From: Acetobacteraceae bacterium
GTDB taxonomy: Bacteria; Pseudomonadota; Alphaproteobacteria; Acetobacterales; Acetobacteraceae
Length of the DNA: 37,019 nt
Direction: 5' to 3'
Assembly (NCBI GenBank): GCA_019750465.1
Contig: JAIEOP010000384.1
Location: 1-37,019 of the forward strand
The position numbers were made by a program, and so were the translations under genes. Under the pieces are notes generated by a model. It did not search any database. It was not told the origin of the DNA and worked only from the letters and a program-made list of their open reading frames with translations. Shown here in pieces: positions 1 to 8,587 of this stretch (positions are counted from its first letter, which is position 1; every line of letters begins with the position of its first letter).

Positions 1-1143
1 TTCAAGGCGCGTGGCGCTGAGATCGTCATCGACCTGAACTTTGCCGAGACCGCTGCGCCTGGCCGCTTCGCCACGGCTGTCGCCAAGCTGCCTTGGGGAA
101 ATGCTGAACGTCCCTGGACTCCTGAAGACTTCGGCAGGGGCCGGAACGCGGATTTCTACAAGCAAATGGCCGAGTTCGCCGTCGCGAACGGCGCCACCGC
201 AGTCCTCGCCCCGACCCACCTGGTCGAGTCGGAACTGGCGCCCTGGCGCACCGTCGACTTCGATGGGTGCATTCGACTCCGTCAGGAGCTCGACCGCGCC
301 GGCGGCAAGCACATCGCCATCGACTATCAGATGATTACCACGACCGCCGCTCTGAAGGATTCGCAGCTGCGCTCGACCCTGCTCGACGGCATCGCAGATC
401 TACCGTTCCAAAACCTCTGGCTCCGCGCCTCGGGCTTCGGTGCAAAAGCCACGGGCGCTGGCACACGCCACCTTCTCGAGACCGCAAGGCACCTGCATGC
501 GATTGGCCGGCCTGTCGTGATTGACATGGCAGGCGGGTTCGCTGGCCTTTCGACACTGGCGTTCGGCACTGCGGGCGGCATCTGCCATGGCGTCGCGCTG
601 AGCGAGAGCTTCGACGCTGCCGACTGGCGCAAGCCTCCTCAGCAGGGCAAGGGCGGCGGCCTCGGTGCCCGGATCTATGTTGCTGACCTCGATCGCCATC
701 TCTCGGAGAAGCAAGCGGAAGCGTTCTTCGCGGTACGCGGCACGAAGTCGCGCTTCGCATGCAACGACACGTCGTGCTGCCCGTCAGGGCTCGACGATAT
801 GGCTGAGAGCCCGCACTCACACTTCATCACGCAGCGCTTCCGCCAGATTGCGGAACTCGACCGACTGCCGGAGGCGCGGCGCGCCGAGCATTTCCTGCTT
901 CGCATGCTCGACCCCGCCGTTCGTTCCGCCCGACAGGCAGCCAAGCTGAAATTCGGTGACGAACAGGTGCAGAAGCTGGTGGGCGAATCCAAAAGCCGCC
1001 TTATCCGCTTCCGCGACGCGCTCGGCGCCCTGCATGAAGCGGAGGCTGTCGGCACCGAAGTCTCGCGCTCAAGGGCGCCTGCCTTCCGCGGCGGCCAGGG
1101 CGATGCGGGCGGAGTCGTGACCGTCCTGGGCGGGCGGCGATGA
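1..1143 (+). CDS. Unidentified protein, possible barrel fold with a Cys/His cluster (5' end cut)
   Basis: The frame is open from the first base, so the N-terminus lies outside the window; 380 residues are visible. I do not recognise the family. Several hydrophobic strand-like stretches (FAVANGATAVLAP, KHIAIDYQMI, RPVVIDMAGGF) alternate with helices, as in a TIM barrel. Near visible residue 250 there is a Cys cluster (C, four residues, CC) followed by SPHSH, which could bind a metal. The arrangement loosely recalls the C-terminal zinc site of tRNA-guanine transglycosylases, but the ligand spacing differs, so this is speculation. Its stop codon overlaps the start of the antitoxin gene (ATGA), which puts it in one operon with the following toxin-antitoxin pair. 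That coupling suggests a third component of the module or a defence-linked enzyme. The reading frame is secure; the function is unknown. Confidence 0.75.
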   Translation, partial: FKARGAEIVIDLNFAETAAPGRFATAVAKLPWGNAERPWTPEDFGRGRNADFYKQMAEFAVANGATAVLAPTHLVESELAPWRTVDFDGCIRLRQELDRAGGKHIAIDYQMITTTAALKDSQLRSTLLDGIADLPFQNLWLRASGFGAKATGAGTRHLLETARHLHAIGRPVVIDMAGGFAGLSTLAFGTAGGICHGVALSESFDAADWRKPPQQGKGGGLGARIYVADLDRHLSEKQAEAFFAVRGTKSRFACNDTSCCPSGLDDMAESPHSHFITQRFRQIAELDRLPEARRAEHFLLRMLDPAVRSARQAAKLKFGDEQVQKLVGESKSRLIRFRDALGALHEAEAVGTEVSRSRAPAFRGGQGDAGGVVTVLGGRR

Positions 1144-1478
1144 GCGGAGCAGTCGCCAGGATCGTCGATGACCTCCGCACGCGCGGCGGGCTCAAAGGAA
1201 CCGATCTCGCCAACATCACCGAGGTGTCGCAGGCGACCGTATCTCGCTGGGCGGCCGGCAAGGCCTCGCCGCATCCAAAGACGCAGCTCGTCATTTCCGA
1301 CCTGAAGTATGTCGTGGATCGCCTCGCCGATTTCTACACGCCGGAAGAGACCCGGATCTGGCTCTATGCCAAGCATCCGCTGATGGACGGCGCGCGCGCG
1401 ATCGACCTTATCCATGACGGCCAGACCGATCGCGTCCTGACCGTGATCGAAAGCCTCGCCGACGGGACCTACACCTGA
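1140..1478 (+). CDS. Xre/MbcA/ParS-type antitoxin
   Basis: A 112-residue protein. Residues 15-45 form a helix-turn-helix (LANITEVSQATVSRWAAGK) and the C-terminal half has the antitoxin and toxin-binding pattern with RIWLYAKHPLMDG and ARAIDLI. Antitoxins of this family neutralise the RES toxin by blocking its active site and usually repress their own operon through the HTH. The gene starts inside the stop of the preceding gene (ATGA) and ends two bases before the toxin ATG, so translation is probably coupled. The toxin directly downstream supports the call. DNA binding and self-repression are inferred from the family. Confidence 0.88.
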   Translation: MSGAVARIVDDLRTRGGLKGTDLANITEVSQATVSRWAAGKASPHPKTQLVISDLKYVVDRLADFYTPEETRIWLYAKHPLMDGARAIDLIHDGQTDRVLTVIESLADGTYT

Positions 1479-1480
1479 GC

Positions 1481-2026
1481 ATGACGAGCCGGCGCCATGA
1501 TCGGGTCATCCTTGATGCCCTCGAAGCCATGGAGCCTGAGGCCTTTGCCGGCGATGTCTGGAGGGTCACGTCGCGGGGCCGCGATCCGCTGCGCGGCTCG
1601 ACAGCGGAAGGCCGTTGGAGCCCTGCTGGCGAGTTCGAAGTTCTTTACACGAGCCTCGAACGCGATGGCGCGCTGACGGAGATCGGCTATCGGCTCTCGC
1701 TGGAACCGGTCTGGCCCAGCAAAGTGCAGCATCAGGTGCATCGGATCGGCGCACGGACGGAGCGGTCCCTGCGCTTTCCGGATGTCGCTGCGCTGGCGCC
1801 GCTCGGTGTGGAAGCCGCGCGCTATGCAAGCTTCGACTACGGGCCAACGCAGGCCCTAGCGGCCGCGGCACGCTTCCTCGGCTTCGACAGCCTGATCGTG
1901 CCGAGCGCGCGATCGTCGGCGCTGCATATGGTGGTCTTCCTCGATGCCATCCTCGATGATGGGGCGCTGACCGTCCTGGAAAGCGAAGACATCGATTGGG
2001 ACGGCTGGCGACGGAAGCGGCGATAG
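1481..2026 (+). CDS. RES-domain toxin (NAD+ phosphorylase family)
   Basis: A 181-residue RES-family protein. The family signature is visible: an R near residue 26 (WRVTSRGRDPL), then GRWSP, the strand FEVLYTSLERDGALTEIGYR with its conserved Tyr and Glu, and a late S/H region (ARSSALHMVVF). Characterised RES toxins deplete cellular NAD+ by phosphorolysis and arrest growth. It follows the cognate-type antitoxin by two bases, the standard order for this type II system. The length is typical for the family and there is no sign of truncation. Enzymatic activity is inferred from family membership. The system may stabilise the mobile element or act in phage defence. Confidence 0.9.
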   Translation: MTSRRHDRVILDALEAMEPEAFAGDVWRVTSRGRDPLRGSTAEGRWSPAGEFEVLYTSLERDGALTEIGYRLSLEPVWPSKVQHQVHRIGARTERSLRFPDVAALAPLGVEAARYASFDYGPTQALAAAARFLGFDSLIVPSARSSALHMVVFLDAILDDGALTVLESEDIDWDGWRRKRR

Positions 2027-2030
2027 CATC

Positions 2031-2531
2031 ATGGAGCGGGAACCAGGTCCGAAGCGTGCTCGGCAGATCGATTCGGCCGGGCCTTCCAACGAGATCGATC
2101 GGCGTGGGTTGCTCGTACTTGGCCTCGCGGCCACGTTCGGCCTTGCCTCGGCGCGGGTCCTGCCGCCGCCCCGGCTTGCCCTGTTCCACTTCGCCATCGC
2201 TGGCGGATTCCACCACGGCCTCAGCCAGGTCTGGGGGCGGTTGCCCGCCGGCTTGCTGCTCGACCTGCGCGCGGAGCCTGGCAATCCCCATGACGCCAAT
2301 GCCGTCGAGGTGCTCATGCCGTCCGGCAGCCCGCTTGCTGGCGTGAAGCTGGGCTACCTGCCGCGCGACGGGAACGCAGCCGCTGCGCGCTGGCTCGCGC
2401 GTGGTGCATCCCTGCGGGCCGAGGTGCTCGGGCGCGTCGGCGAGGGGCCGGGCCAGGAAATCCCGGACGACCTGGTGTTCACGTCATTCCTGAATGGCGA
2501 TCCGCTGCTGCGGCTGACCTTCGAGGGGTGA
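2031..2531 (+). CDS. HIRAN-domain protein with Tat-like signal
   Basis: A 166-residue protein. Residues 50-140 fit the HIRAN domain: a FHFAIAGGFHHG strand, LRAEPGNPHDANAVEV (the conserved EP-NP-D-AV core) and LGYLPRDGNAAAARWL. HIRAN is known in HLTF/Rad5 helicases, where it binds 3' ends of single-stranded DNA; small stand-alone bacterial versions are common and poorly understood. Oddly, residues 24-42 (DRRGLLVLGLAATFGLASA) look like a twin-arginine signal or membrane anchor, which would place the domain outside the cytoplasm. It starts four bases after the toxin gene, so it is probably co-transcribed with the toxin-antitoxin pair. The domain call is good; export and role are inferences. Confidence 0.78.
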   Translation: MEREPGPKRARQIDSAGPSNEIDRRGLLVLGLAATFGLASARVLPPPRLALFHFAIAGGFHHGLSQVWGRLPAGLLLDLRAEPGNPHDANAVEVLMPSGSPLAGVKLGYLPRDGNAAAARWLARGASLRAEVLGRVGEGPGQEIPDDLVFTSFLNGDPLLRLTFEG

Positions 2532-2568
2532 CGCGATGATCCGCGCAGTCGCAAGGCCCTGTGCCGCC

Positions 2569-2574
2569 TGGAGG
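2569..2574 (+). promoter_or_regulatory. Shine-Dalgarno deciding the abi start
   Basis: GGAGGA lies seven bases upstream of GTG 2582. The alternative in-frame GTG at 2561 lies before this site and has no purine-rich leader. Confidence 0.6.
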
Positions 2575-2581
2575 ATGGACC

Positions 2582-3400
2582 GTGGCTGATCTCTCGGCCG
2601 TCGAGAAGCGTCACCTGGAGCACCTGCTCGGCATGGGTTCCGGCTATGTGCTGAATTTCTCGAACAACACCTTCGCGGAGTTCGTCTTCGACACCGTCGG
2701 GCGCGACATCTACGACTCGCGATACGATCACGGCAGCAGCAACTCGAAGGCCAACAGGCTCCGGGGATTTTGGGCCAAGGAAAGCAACTATGTCGTCGGC
2801 CAGCTGCTCACCAACCTGATCGAGCTCGCCGTATCTGAAGCGGCGACGCCTCCTAACTCGACGATCCTATCACAGTGTCGCGCCACAGCCCTGCGTCTGA
2901 TCCAGGGCGGGCCGGTGACTGATCTCGATGCGCTTGCCGTCCCGACCGATGATCGGGATTTCGAGGTCGTGGCCCGCGCCGTGCGCGACACCATCGAGAA
3001 GAACCAGCCGGAGGTCGGCCTCGATCGGCTGCACACCTTCGTCGTGAAGTATGTGCGCTCCCTGTGCGAGCGCCGCGGCATCGCCGCGGGCCGCGACAAG
3101 GCGCTGCATGCCATCTTCGGTGAGTATGTCCGGGGGCTTCGCCAGGCCGGGCACATCGAGGCGGAGATGACCGAGCGCATCCTGAAGTCGAGCATCTCCG
3201 TCCTCGAAGCGTTCAATCACGTCCGCAACAATCAGAGCCTCGCACACGACAACAAGCTGCTCGGCTACGACGAGGCGCTGCTGATCTTCAATCACATCGC
3301 GAGCGCAGTCCGGTTCCTTCGCTCGCTTGAATCGAGGTTGGACGCGACGGCGCGTACGCAGCCGGCGCCGCAGCCGGCGGAGGACGATATCCCGTTCTAA
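2582..3400 (+). CDS. Abortive-infection family protein (Abi C-terminal domain)
   Basis: A 272-residue protein from the chosen GTG start. A GGAGGA Shine-Dalgarno at 2569-2574 sits seven bases before GTG 2582, which decides against the upstream in-frame GTG at 2561. The C-terminal part (FNHVRNNQSLAHDN, then DEALLIFNHIASAVRFLRSLE) is the abortive-infection C-terminal domain, with its RN-AH motif. The N-terminal 100 residues (FSNNTFAEFVFDTVG) match the N-terminal segment often found with it. Such proteins are linked to phage exclusion, although their mechanism is usually unknown. It is convergent with hsdS, only three bases between the two stops, inside a defence-gene block. Confidence 0.8.
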   Translation: MADLSAVEKRHLEHLLGMGSGYVLNFSNNTFAEFVFDTVGRDIYDSRYDHGSSNSKANRLRGFWAKESNYVVGQLLTNLIELAVSEAATPPNSTILSQCRATALRLIQGGPVTDLDALAVPTDDRDFEVVARAVRDTIEKNQPEVGLDRLHTFVVKYVRSLCERRGIAAGRDKALHAIFGEYVRGLRQAGHIEAEMTERILKSSISVLEAFNHVRNNQSLAHDNKLLGYDEALLIFNHIASAVRFLRSLESRLDATARTQPAPQPAEDDIPF

Positions 3401-3403
3401 TAT

Positions 3404-4543
3404 TCAGTCCGAGCCGAAGGCTTCGGCGAGCAGCGCAGGCACGAGGCGATCGAGATCATCCGCATTTTGCCCACGTCTGATGAGTAGCAAGCGATCGAAA
3501 CTGCGTTCGAGACGAGCTTGGGCCTCAACGCCCGGCAATGGGATGAGCAGATCAAGAAGCAGCTCAGGGCGCAATCGCTCCCGGCGCGCGCCTTGACCGC
3601 GCGTCAGCAGCGCGAGCTGGTCGTGGAACCACGGCGTTGCGCAGAGATGCGACAGGAATGTCGGGCGCAGCCTGTCGGCCACGCATCGGAAGGTCCGGTA
3701 CTCGGGGGATGCGTACATCCCCTCGAAGGTCGCGTCGCAGACAGCCACGGCGCCCTCCCATCCCTTCACCTGGCTCATGACGAAGTGCCCGGCATGAAGG
3801 CGATTGAAGTGGCGATAGGTTGTGGCGCCCGCTTCGACTGGCGGCTTCGGAAACAAGCCGCCCCCGAACCCACGAATGCCAACCTGCGGATAGCTCTCGC
3901 CAGCGGCAATGGCGACGCGATCCTCGTCGAGGACTAGCGCGTCACCGAGCCTCGTTGGCGCTGTCCCAAAATGAGCGTTCGCCGAGGTGACGAAGTCGGA
4001 GAGGTCGGAACCGATCTCGCTGTGCAGGCGCTTGATCCGCCCAATCCGTGCCTCGACCGCGTCGAGCCGCTCCACGATCCGCTGCTGCTCGTCGAGCGGC
4101 GGGAGTGGCACCGAAACTCCACGAAGCCCGTCCATCGATAGCGTCCGGTTGCGATCAGCGCTCCCCGGCGAAGCCGCCGCCAGTTGAGCGACAGCAACAG
4201 GCGTTCGGAAGAAGGCCCCCAACCACGCGGGCAGCACGCGCTGCCGATCCGCGACGCACGTCAGGTAGCGGTGAGAGCAATACATGCCGTCGTCGGCATC
4301 GGAGACGACGGCAACCGCCCCCTCCCATGCCTTGATATTGCTGACGAGCAGATCGCCCGCCCGAACCTGAAACAGCCGTTGCCAAGTCAGGTCATCACCT
4401 TCCAACGGCGGCTGATGAAAGGTTCCCCGCCCGAAGCTCCGTGCCGCGATGATGGGGTAGTCGCTGCCGATCTCCGCCGCGACGGGACGACGCACAATCG
4501 GAGCGATCTCGCCCAGCGGCATCATCGGCCAACGCACCGTCAC
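3404..4543 (-). CDS. hsdS: Type I restriction-modification specificity subunit HsdS
   Basis: A 379-residue protein that selects the DNA target for the HsdM methylase and HsdR nuclease. It starts with GTG overlapping the hsdM stop (GTGA). The layout is target-recognition domain 1 (about residues 5-150), a coiled-coil conserved spacer (LPPLDEQQRIVERLDAVEARI, to about 185), domain 2 (about 198-335) and a second, shorter helical spacer. The two recognition domains are clearly paralogous. Both have the order YP-RGFG-PP-WEGAVAV-GMY-YRT/LTC-CVADR (YPIIAARSFGRG with KAWEGAVAV, versus YPQVGIRGFGGG with KGWEGAVAV). This suggests similar half-sites in the target. It is the last gene of the hsdR-hsdM-hsdS operon and meets the abi gene tail to tail. 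Confidence 0.92.
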   Translation of the reverse strand: MTVRWPMMPLGEIAPIVRRPVAAEIGSDYPIIAARSFGRGTFHQPPLEGDDLTWQRLFQVRAGDLLVSNIKAWEGAVAVVSDADDGMYCSHRYLTCVADRQRVLPAWLGAFFRTPVAVAQLAAASPGSADRNRTLSMDGLRGVSVPLPPLDEQQRIVERLDAVEARIGRIKRLHSEIGSDLSDFVTSANAHFGTAPTRLGDALVLDEDRVAIAAGESYPQVGIRGFGGGLFPKPPVEAGATTYRHFNRLHAGHFVMSQVKGWEGAVAVCDATFEGMYASPEYRTFRCVADRLRPTFLSHLCATPWFHDQLALLTRGQGARRERLRPELLLDLLIPLPGVEAQARLERSFDRLLLIRRGQNADDLDRLVPALLAEAFGSD

Positions 4544-6120
4544 GCCACCCGCTCAGCGACCAGCGCCTTGATCTCATCGAGCAGAGCCAGGACCCGCCGC
4601 TCCTTATCGATCACGCTTGCGACGATCTCGGCCGGCGCCCGGTGGTCCACCGCCTCCTTCGCCGCCGGGTTCTTCAGGTCGAGGTTGACCGCGATAACAC
4701 GACCTGCCTCGTCGCGGCGGATCAGCTCCGGCCCGTTCACCTTCCAGGCCTGCGGGCCTTCCTCGCGCTGGCCCCACCAGGCGATGCAATCGGCAAATTC
4801 CTCGAACAAGATCGGCCGCGTCTTGGAGTATTTCCGCCGCCCCTCGGGCATCGGCTGCTCGTAGAACCACACATCCCGCGTCGGCCCCGCCGTGTCGAAG
4901 AAGATCACGTTGGTGGGGATGTCGGTGTAGGGCGCGAACACGCCTTCCGGCAGGCGCAGCACGGTGTGCAGGTTGAACTGTTCCAGCATGTCCGCCTTGA
5001 TGCGCGCGCAGACGCCATCGCCAAACAGCGTGCCGTTGGGCACCACCACCGCGGCGCGCGCCGGCCGCCCCGCCGAGGTCTGCGCCCGCTTCAGCCGGCG
5101 CATGATGAGCTGGAGGAACAGCAGTGCCGTCTCGGCCGCCTGCCGGTCCTCCGGGAAGTTGCCCTGGATGCCGCGCTCCTCCTCGCCGCCGAAGGGCGGG
5201 TTGGTGAGGATCACGTCCACCCGGTCGCGCTCGCCGATCTCGGTGAGGCGATGGCGCAGCGCGTTGCCGGGGTCGATGCGCGGCGCATCCAGACCGTGCA
5301 GCAGCAGGTTCATCTGGCAGAGCAGGTAGGGCAGCGACTTCGGCTCGCAGCCCATGAGCGAGGCGGATTGCAGCACGCGCCGGTCCGCCACTGTCCGCAC
5401 CTGGCCGGCGAGATGTGCGAAGGCCTCGACGAGGAAACCGCCGGTGCCGGCGGCGGGGTCCAGCACCGTCTCGCCCAGGCGCGGGTCGGTCACCTGGACC
5501 ATCAGCCGAACCACGGCGCGCGGCGTGTAGAACTCGCCGGAATCTCCCGCTGCGTCGCGCATCTCGCGCAGCATGGATTCGTAGAGCGCGCCGAGGGTGT
5601 GCAGCTCCTCCGACGACGTGAAGTGGATGGCGCCGATCTTGTCGATCACGTCGCGCAACAGGTAGCCGCTGCGCATACGGTTATCGACGCCACGGAAGAC
5701 GGTGGCGATCACGTCCCGCCGGTCATCGCCGTTCGCGCTCGTCAGCCCGCGCAGATAGGCGAAGAGGCCCGGTCCGCGCGTGCCGTCGGGCCGTACGCCT
5801 TCATCGTTGTTGATGAAGGCCAGCAGCTCATCGCCGGTGATGGCCTGCGGGTTGGCCGCCCAGTCGCGCCAGCGATAGGGCGGCTCGATTGCCGGCCGGA
5901 AGCGCGTGGCGGCCAACGCTGCTTCCTGCTCCCGCTGCTGCTCAAGGTCATCGAGGAACTTCAGGAACATGATCCAGGTGAGCAGCGGCAGGCGGTCGAG
6001 GTCGCCGTTCAGCCCCTTGTCCTTGCGCATGACGTCGCGCGCGGATTTCAGCAGCGAGCCGAGCGCCTGCGCCGTGGTCAGTGCCGGCTTCGCGGCGGCG
6101 GCGCGGGGCTTACGCGGCAT
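4540..6120 (-). CDS. hsdM: Type I restriction-modification methyltransferase HsdM
   Basis: A 526-residue N6-adenine methyltransferase. The N-terminal HsdM helical domain covers about residues 15-160, followed by the GEFYTPR segment at about 195-201, the SAM-binding motif DPAAGTGGF at 221-229 and the catalytic NPPF at 307-310. The start is ATG 6120 (MPRKPR), which overlaps the end of hsdR by 11 bases. A longer in-frame reading to 6174 is possible but lies within hsdR coding sequence. With HsdS it protects host DNA; with HsdR it completes the restriction complex. The length and motifs look intact, and the stop overlaps the hsdS GTG. Confidence 0.95.
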   Translation of the reverse strand: MPRKPRAAAAKPALTTAQALGSLLKSARDVMRKDKGLNGDLDRLPLLTWIMFLKFLDDLEQQREQEAALAATRFRPAIEPPYRWRDWAANPQAITGDELLAFINNDEGVRPDGTRGPGLFAYLRGLTSANGDDRRDVIATVFRGVDNRMRSGYLLRDVIDKIGAIHFTSSEELHTLGALYESMLREMRDAAGDSGEFYTPRAVVRLMVQVTDPRLGETVLDPAAGTGGFLVEAFAHLAGQVRTVADRRVLQSASLMGCEPKSLPYLLCQMNLLLHGLDAPRIDPGNALRHRLTEIGERDRVDVILTNPPFGGEEERGIQGNFPEDRQAAETALLFLQLIMRRLKRAQTSAGRPARAAVVVPNGTLFGDGVCARIKADMLEQFNLHTVLRLPEGVFAPYTDIPTNVIFFDTAGPTRDVWFYEQPMPEGRRKYSKTRPILFEEFADCIAWWGQREEGPQAWKVNGPELIRRDEAGRVIAVNLDLKNPAAKEAVDHRAPAEIVASVIDKERRVLALLDEIKALVAERVA

Positions 6121-8473
6121 AGAGCTGTTCCTGCAGTTCGGCGACGGCAGCGCGCAGCTGATCCGCCCCGCCAAACAGGCGGATGATGTCGGCCACCTGG
6201 CCGTGGTTGGAGATCGGCGGGACCTTCAGCACGTCCGGCAGGACGAATTCGGCCTCGCCGTGGGCGGCGTATTTCTCCAACAGTTCCTCCAGGATGGCGC
6301 GGCCCTCGGGGCCGAATTTCGTGAAGACATCAGGCTGGCGCGTGCGCAGCTGCTGCGCCCGTTCCCGCCGCGTGCGCAGCGGGGCGTTGAAGGCCAGGTG
6401 GCAGAGCAGGTCAAAGGGATCGGCCTCCGGCTGCTGCGCCGCCTCGGCAAGCTGGTCGAAGCTGATGCCACGTGCCGCCAAGCGCTGCACGACGGCGGAG
6501 CGCTGCGCCGCGTCCATCCAGGCCGCGCGCAGCTCCTTCGAGGTCGGGTAGAGGGAGCGGACGCTCTCGGCGGCATAGTCGGTGTAGCGCACGACGCGCA
6601 GCTGCGCGCCGGATGGATCGAGCTCATAGACAAGGTGGGCCGCGACAGCGACCTGACCGCCATCGAAGTAGAATTTCTGACGTCTCGCCTCGGGTGGCTC
6701 GATGATCTCGGGCTCGCCGGGCTCTGGCGCGGGTTCCGCGCCCTCGACCGGAATGTCGGTCTCGGAGACGGTCTCGCCGGCTTCGTTCAGCTCCTCCTCC
6801 GTCAGGCGTGCGGGATCGCCGTCGAAGGCGGGGTCAGCGAACAGGCGCGTGGCGGAGCCGGTGTAGTCGATGATGTTGAACCAGAGCTTCCCGTAATCGT
6901 CCCTCACCCGCGTGCCGCGTCCGATGATCTGCTTGAACTCGCTCATCGAGCCGACGATGCGCGCCAGGACGACGTTCTTGCAGGTCGGCGCATCCACGCC
7001 GGTCGTCAGTAGCTGGGAGGTGGTGAGGATCGTTGGCGTGCGCGTGTCCACGTCCTGGAAGCGGCTGAGGTGGCCGCGGCCGATGTCGCCTTCAACGGCA
7101 GTCACGCGGCACACATAGTCCGGGTGCTGCGCCATCATGTCCGCGTTCAACGCGGCCAGCGCCTGGCGCATCTCGGCCGCGTGTTCCTGGTCGACGCAGA
7201 AGACGATGGTCTTGGCGTAGCGATCGGTCTTCCGCAGGAAGCCGTCGAGGTGTTTCGCGATGGCCTGCGTGCGGGCGCGCAGGGCGATGACGCGCTCGAA
7301 GTCCTGGGTCCGGTACTCGTCGTCGGGGATCTCGCGGCCGTAGCGGTCAAGGTCGCCCTGGCTCGGCCGCCACCCGGCAGCGTCCCATTCGGTGATGACA
7401 CGGTGCACCCGGTAGGGAGCGAGGAAGCCGTCATCGATCCCCTGGCGCAGGCTGTACTCGTAGATCGGGTTGCCGAAGTACCGGTAGCTGTCCCGGTTGT
7501 CCTCGCGCAGCGGCGTGGCCGTCATGCCCAGCTGGGCGGCGGGCGCGAAGTGCTCGAGGATCACGCGCCAAGAGCTGTCATCGCGCGCGCTGCCGCGGTG
7601 GCATTCGTCGACGATGATCAGATCGAAGAAATCGGGTGGGTAAGCGCGGAACAGGCCTTCGCGGGATGCGTCCTCGGCGAGTGCCTGGTAGATCGCGAAG
7701 TAGATCTCGCGCCCCATGACGACCTCGCCCGATTCGATCTTGCAGCGGGCGTCGCCGAAGGCGGCGAAGATGCCATCCTTCGGCTGATCGACGAGGATGT
7801 TGCGGTCAGCCAGGTAGAGGATCTTAGGGCGGCGATGGGCGCCGTCGCGGTTCCAGCGGCTGTTCCAGAGCTTCCAGCAGACCTGGAAGGCGACCGTGGT
7901 CTTGCCAGTGCCCGTCGCCATGGTGACGAGCATGCGGCGCTGGCCTTGCAGGATGGCTTCGACGATGCGGTTGATCGCGGTCTGCTGGTAGTAGCGTTCG
8001 TTCTTCCCGACGGTGTGATTGAAGGGGGTGAGCAGGCGATCGGCTGCCTGATCGCTCGCCAGGCCCGTGCCCGCACGATAGCGCGCCCAGAGCTCCGCCG
8101 GTGCCGGGTAGGATGTGCGCGGCGTCTCGGCGCCGGTGAAGTAGTCGATCTCGATGATCTCGGGGCCGTTCGTCGCATAGGCGAATTTCAGACCGAGCAT
8201 CTCCGCATATTGCCGCGCCTGTTGCACAGCATCCGCGGCGCTTTTGTAGCTGGCCTTGGCCTCGACCACCGCGAGGGGGAAGTCGCGCCGGTATCTCAGA
8301 AGGAAGTCCACGCGCTTCGGCGGCTTGCGCACGAAGCCGCGGCCGACCGGGACGATGCGGCCATCCGTGATGGTTCGCTGCTCGGCGATGGAGTGGGGGT
8401 CGGCGTCCCACCCGGCGGCCTGGAGTGCGGGCACGACGTGCCGGCGGCAAGTATCGGCCTCCGTCTCCGTCAT
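6110..8473 (-). CDS. hsdR: Type I restriction endonuclease subunit HsdR
   Basis: A 787-residue ATP-dependent DNA translocase and nuclease. An N-terminal PD-(D/E)xK nuclease is seen as VDFLL (D56) and VVEAKA (E71, K73). The superfamily 2 helicase follows: Walker A ATGTGKT at 186-192, DECH at 289-292, TATP at 318-321 and QIIGRGTR near residue 490. The C-terminus resembles the EcoEI-type HsdR domain. The size fits the EcoEI-like, shorter HsdR subfamily. It is the first gene of the operon, with about 110 bases of leader before the Xre gene stop. All key residues appear intact, so restriction is probably functional. Confidence 0.94.
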   Translation of the reverse strand: MTETEADTCRRHVVPALQAAGWDADPHSIAEQRTITDGRIVPVGRGFVRKPPKRVDFLLRYRRDFPLAVVEAKASYKSAADAVQQARQYAEMLGLKFAYATNGPEIIEIDYFTGAETPRTSYPAPAELWARYRAGTGLASDQAADRLLTPFNHTVGKNERYYQQTAINRIVEAILQGQRRMLVTMATGTGKTTVAFQVCWKLWNSRWNRDGAHRRPKILYLADRNILVDQPKDGIFAAFGDARCKIESGEVVMGREIYFAIYQALAEDASREGLFRAYPPDFFDLIIVDECHRGSARDDSSWRVILEHFAPAAQLGMTATPLREDNRDSYRYFGNPIYEYSLRQGIDDGFLAPYRVHRVITEWDAAGWRPSQGDLDRYGREIPDDEYRTQDFERVIALRARTQAIAKHLDGFLRKTDRYAKTIVFCVDQEHAAEMRQALAALNADMMAQHPDYVCRVTAVEGDIGRGHLSRFQDVDTRTPTILTTSQLLTTGVDAPTCKNVVLARIVGSMSEFKQIIGRGTRVRDDYGKLWFNIIDYTGSATRLFADPAFDGDPARLTEEELNEAGETVSETDIPVEGAEPAPEPGEPEIIEPPEARRQKFYFDGGQVAVAAHLVYELDPSGAQLRVVRYTDYAAESVRSLYPTSKELRAAWMDAAQRSAVVQRLAARGISFDQLAEAAQQPEADPFDLLCHLAFNAPLRTRRERAQQLRTRQPDVFTKFGPEGRAILEELLEKYAAHGEAEFVLPDVLKVPPISNHGQVADIIRLFGGADQLRAAVAELQEQLYAA

Positions 8474-8562
8474 GCTGTTCCCCCGGCCCCCATCCCGAAA
8501 TGATGTAACCCTTCAACTCACGCCAGAATATCATCCTCGGCGTGCCACCATGAATACCCAAG

Positions 8563-8578
8563 TGCCTGGGAACAGGCA
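8563..8578. promoter_or_regulatory. Small inverted repeat in the hsdR leader
   Basis: TGCCTG-GGAA-CAGGCA, a 6-bp stem with a 4-base loop, lies between the Xre gene stop and hsdR. No T-run follows on either strand, so it is a weak candidate operator or attenuator for the restriction operon rather than a terminator. Confidence 0.25.
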
Positions 8579-8587
8579 GGTTCAAGC

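Noticed and set aside
4642-6186. Long plus-strand open frame
   Set aside because: Antisense to hsdM, which has all its motifs; the same holds for 7070-8503 opposite hsdR and 26024-27370 opposite the htrA gene.
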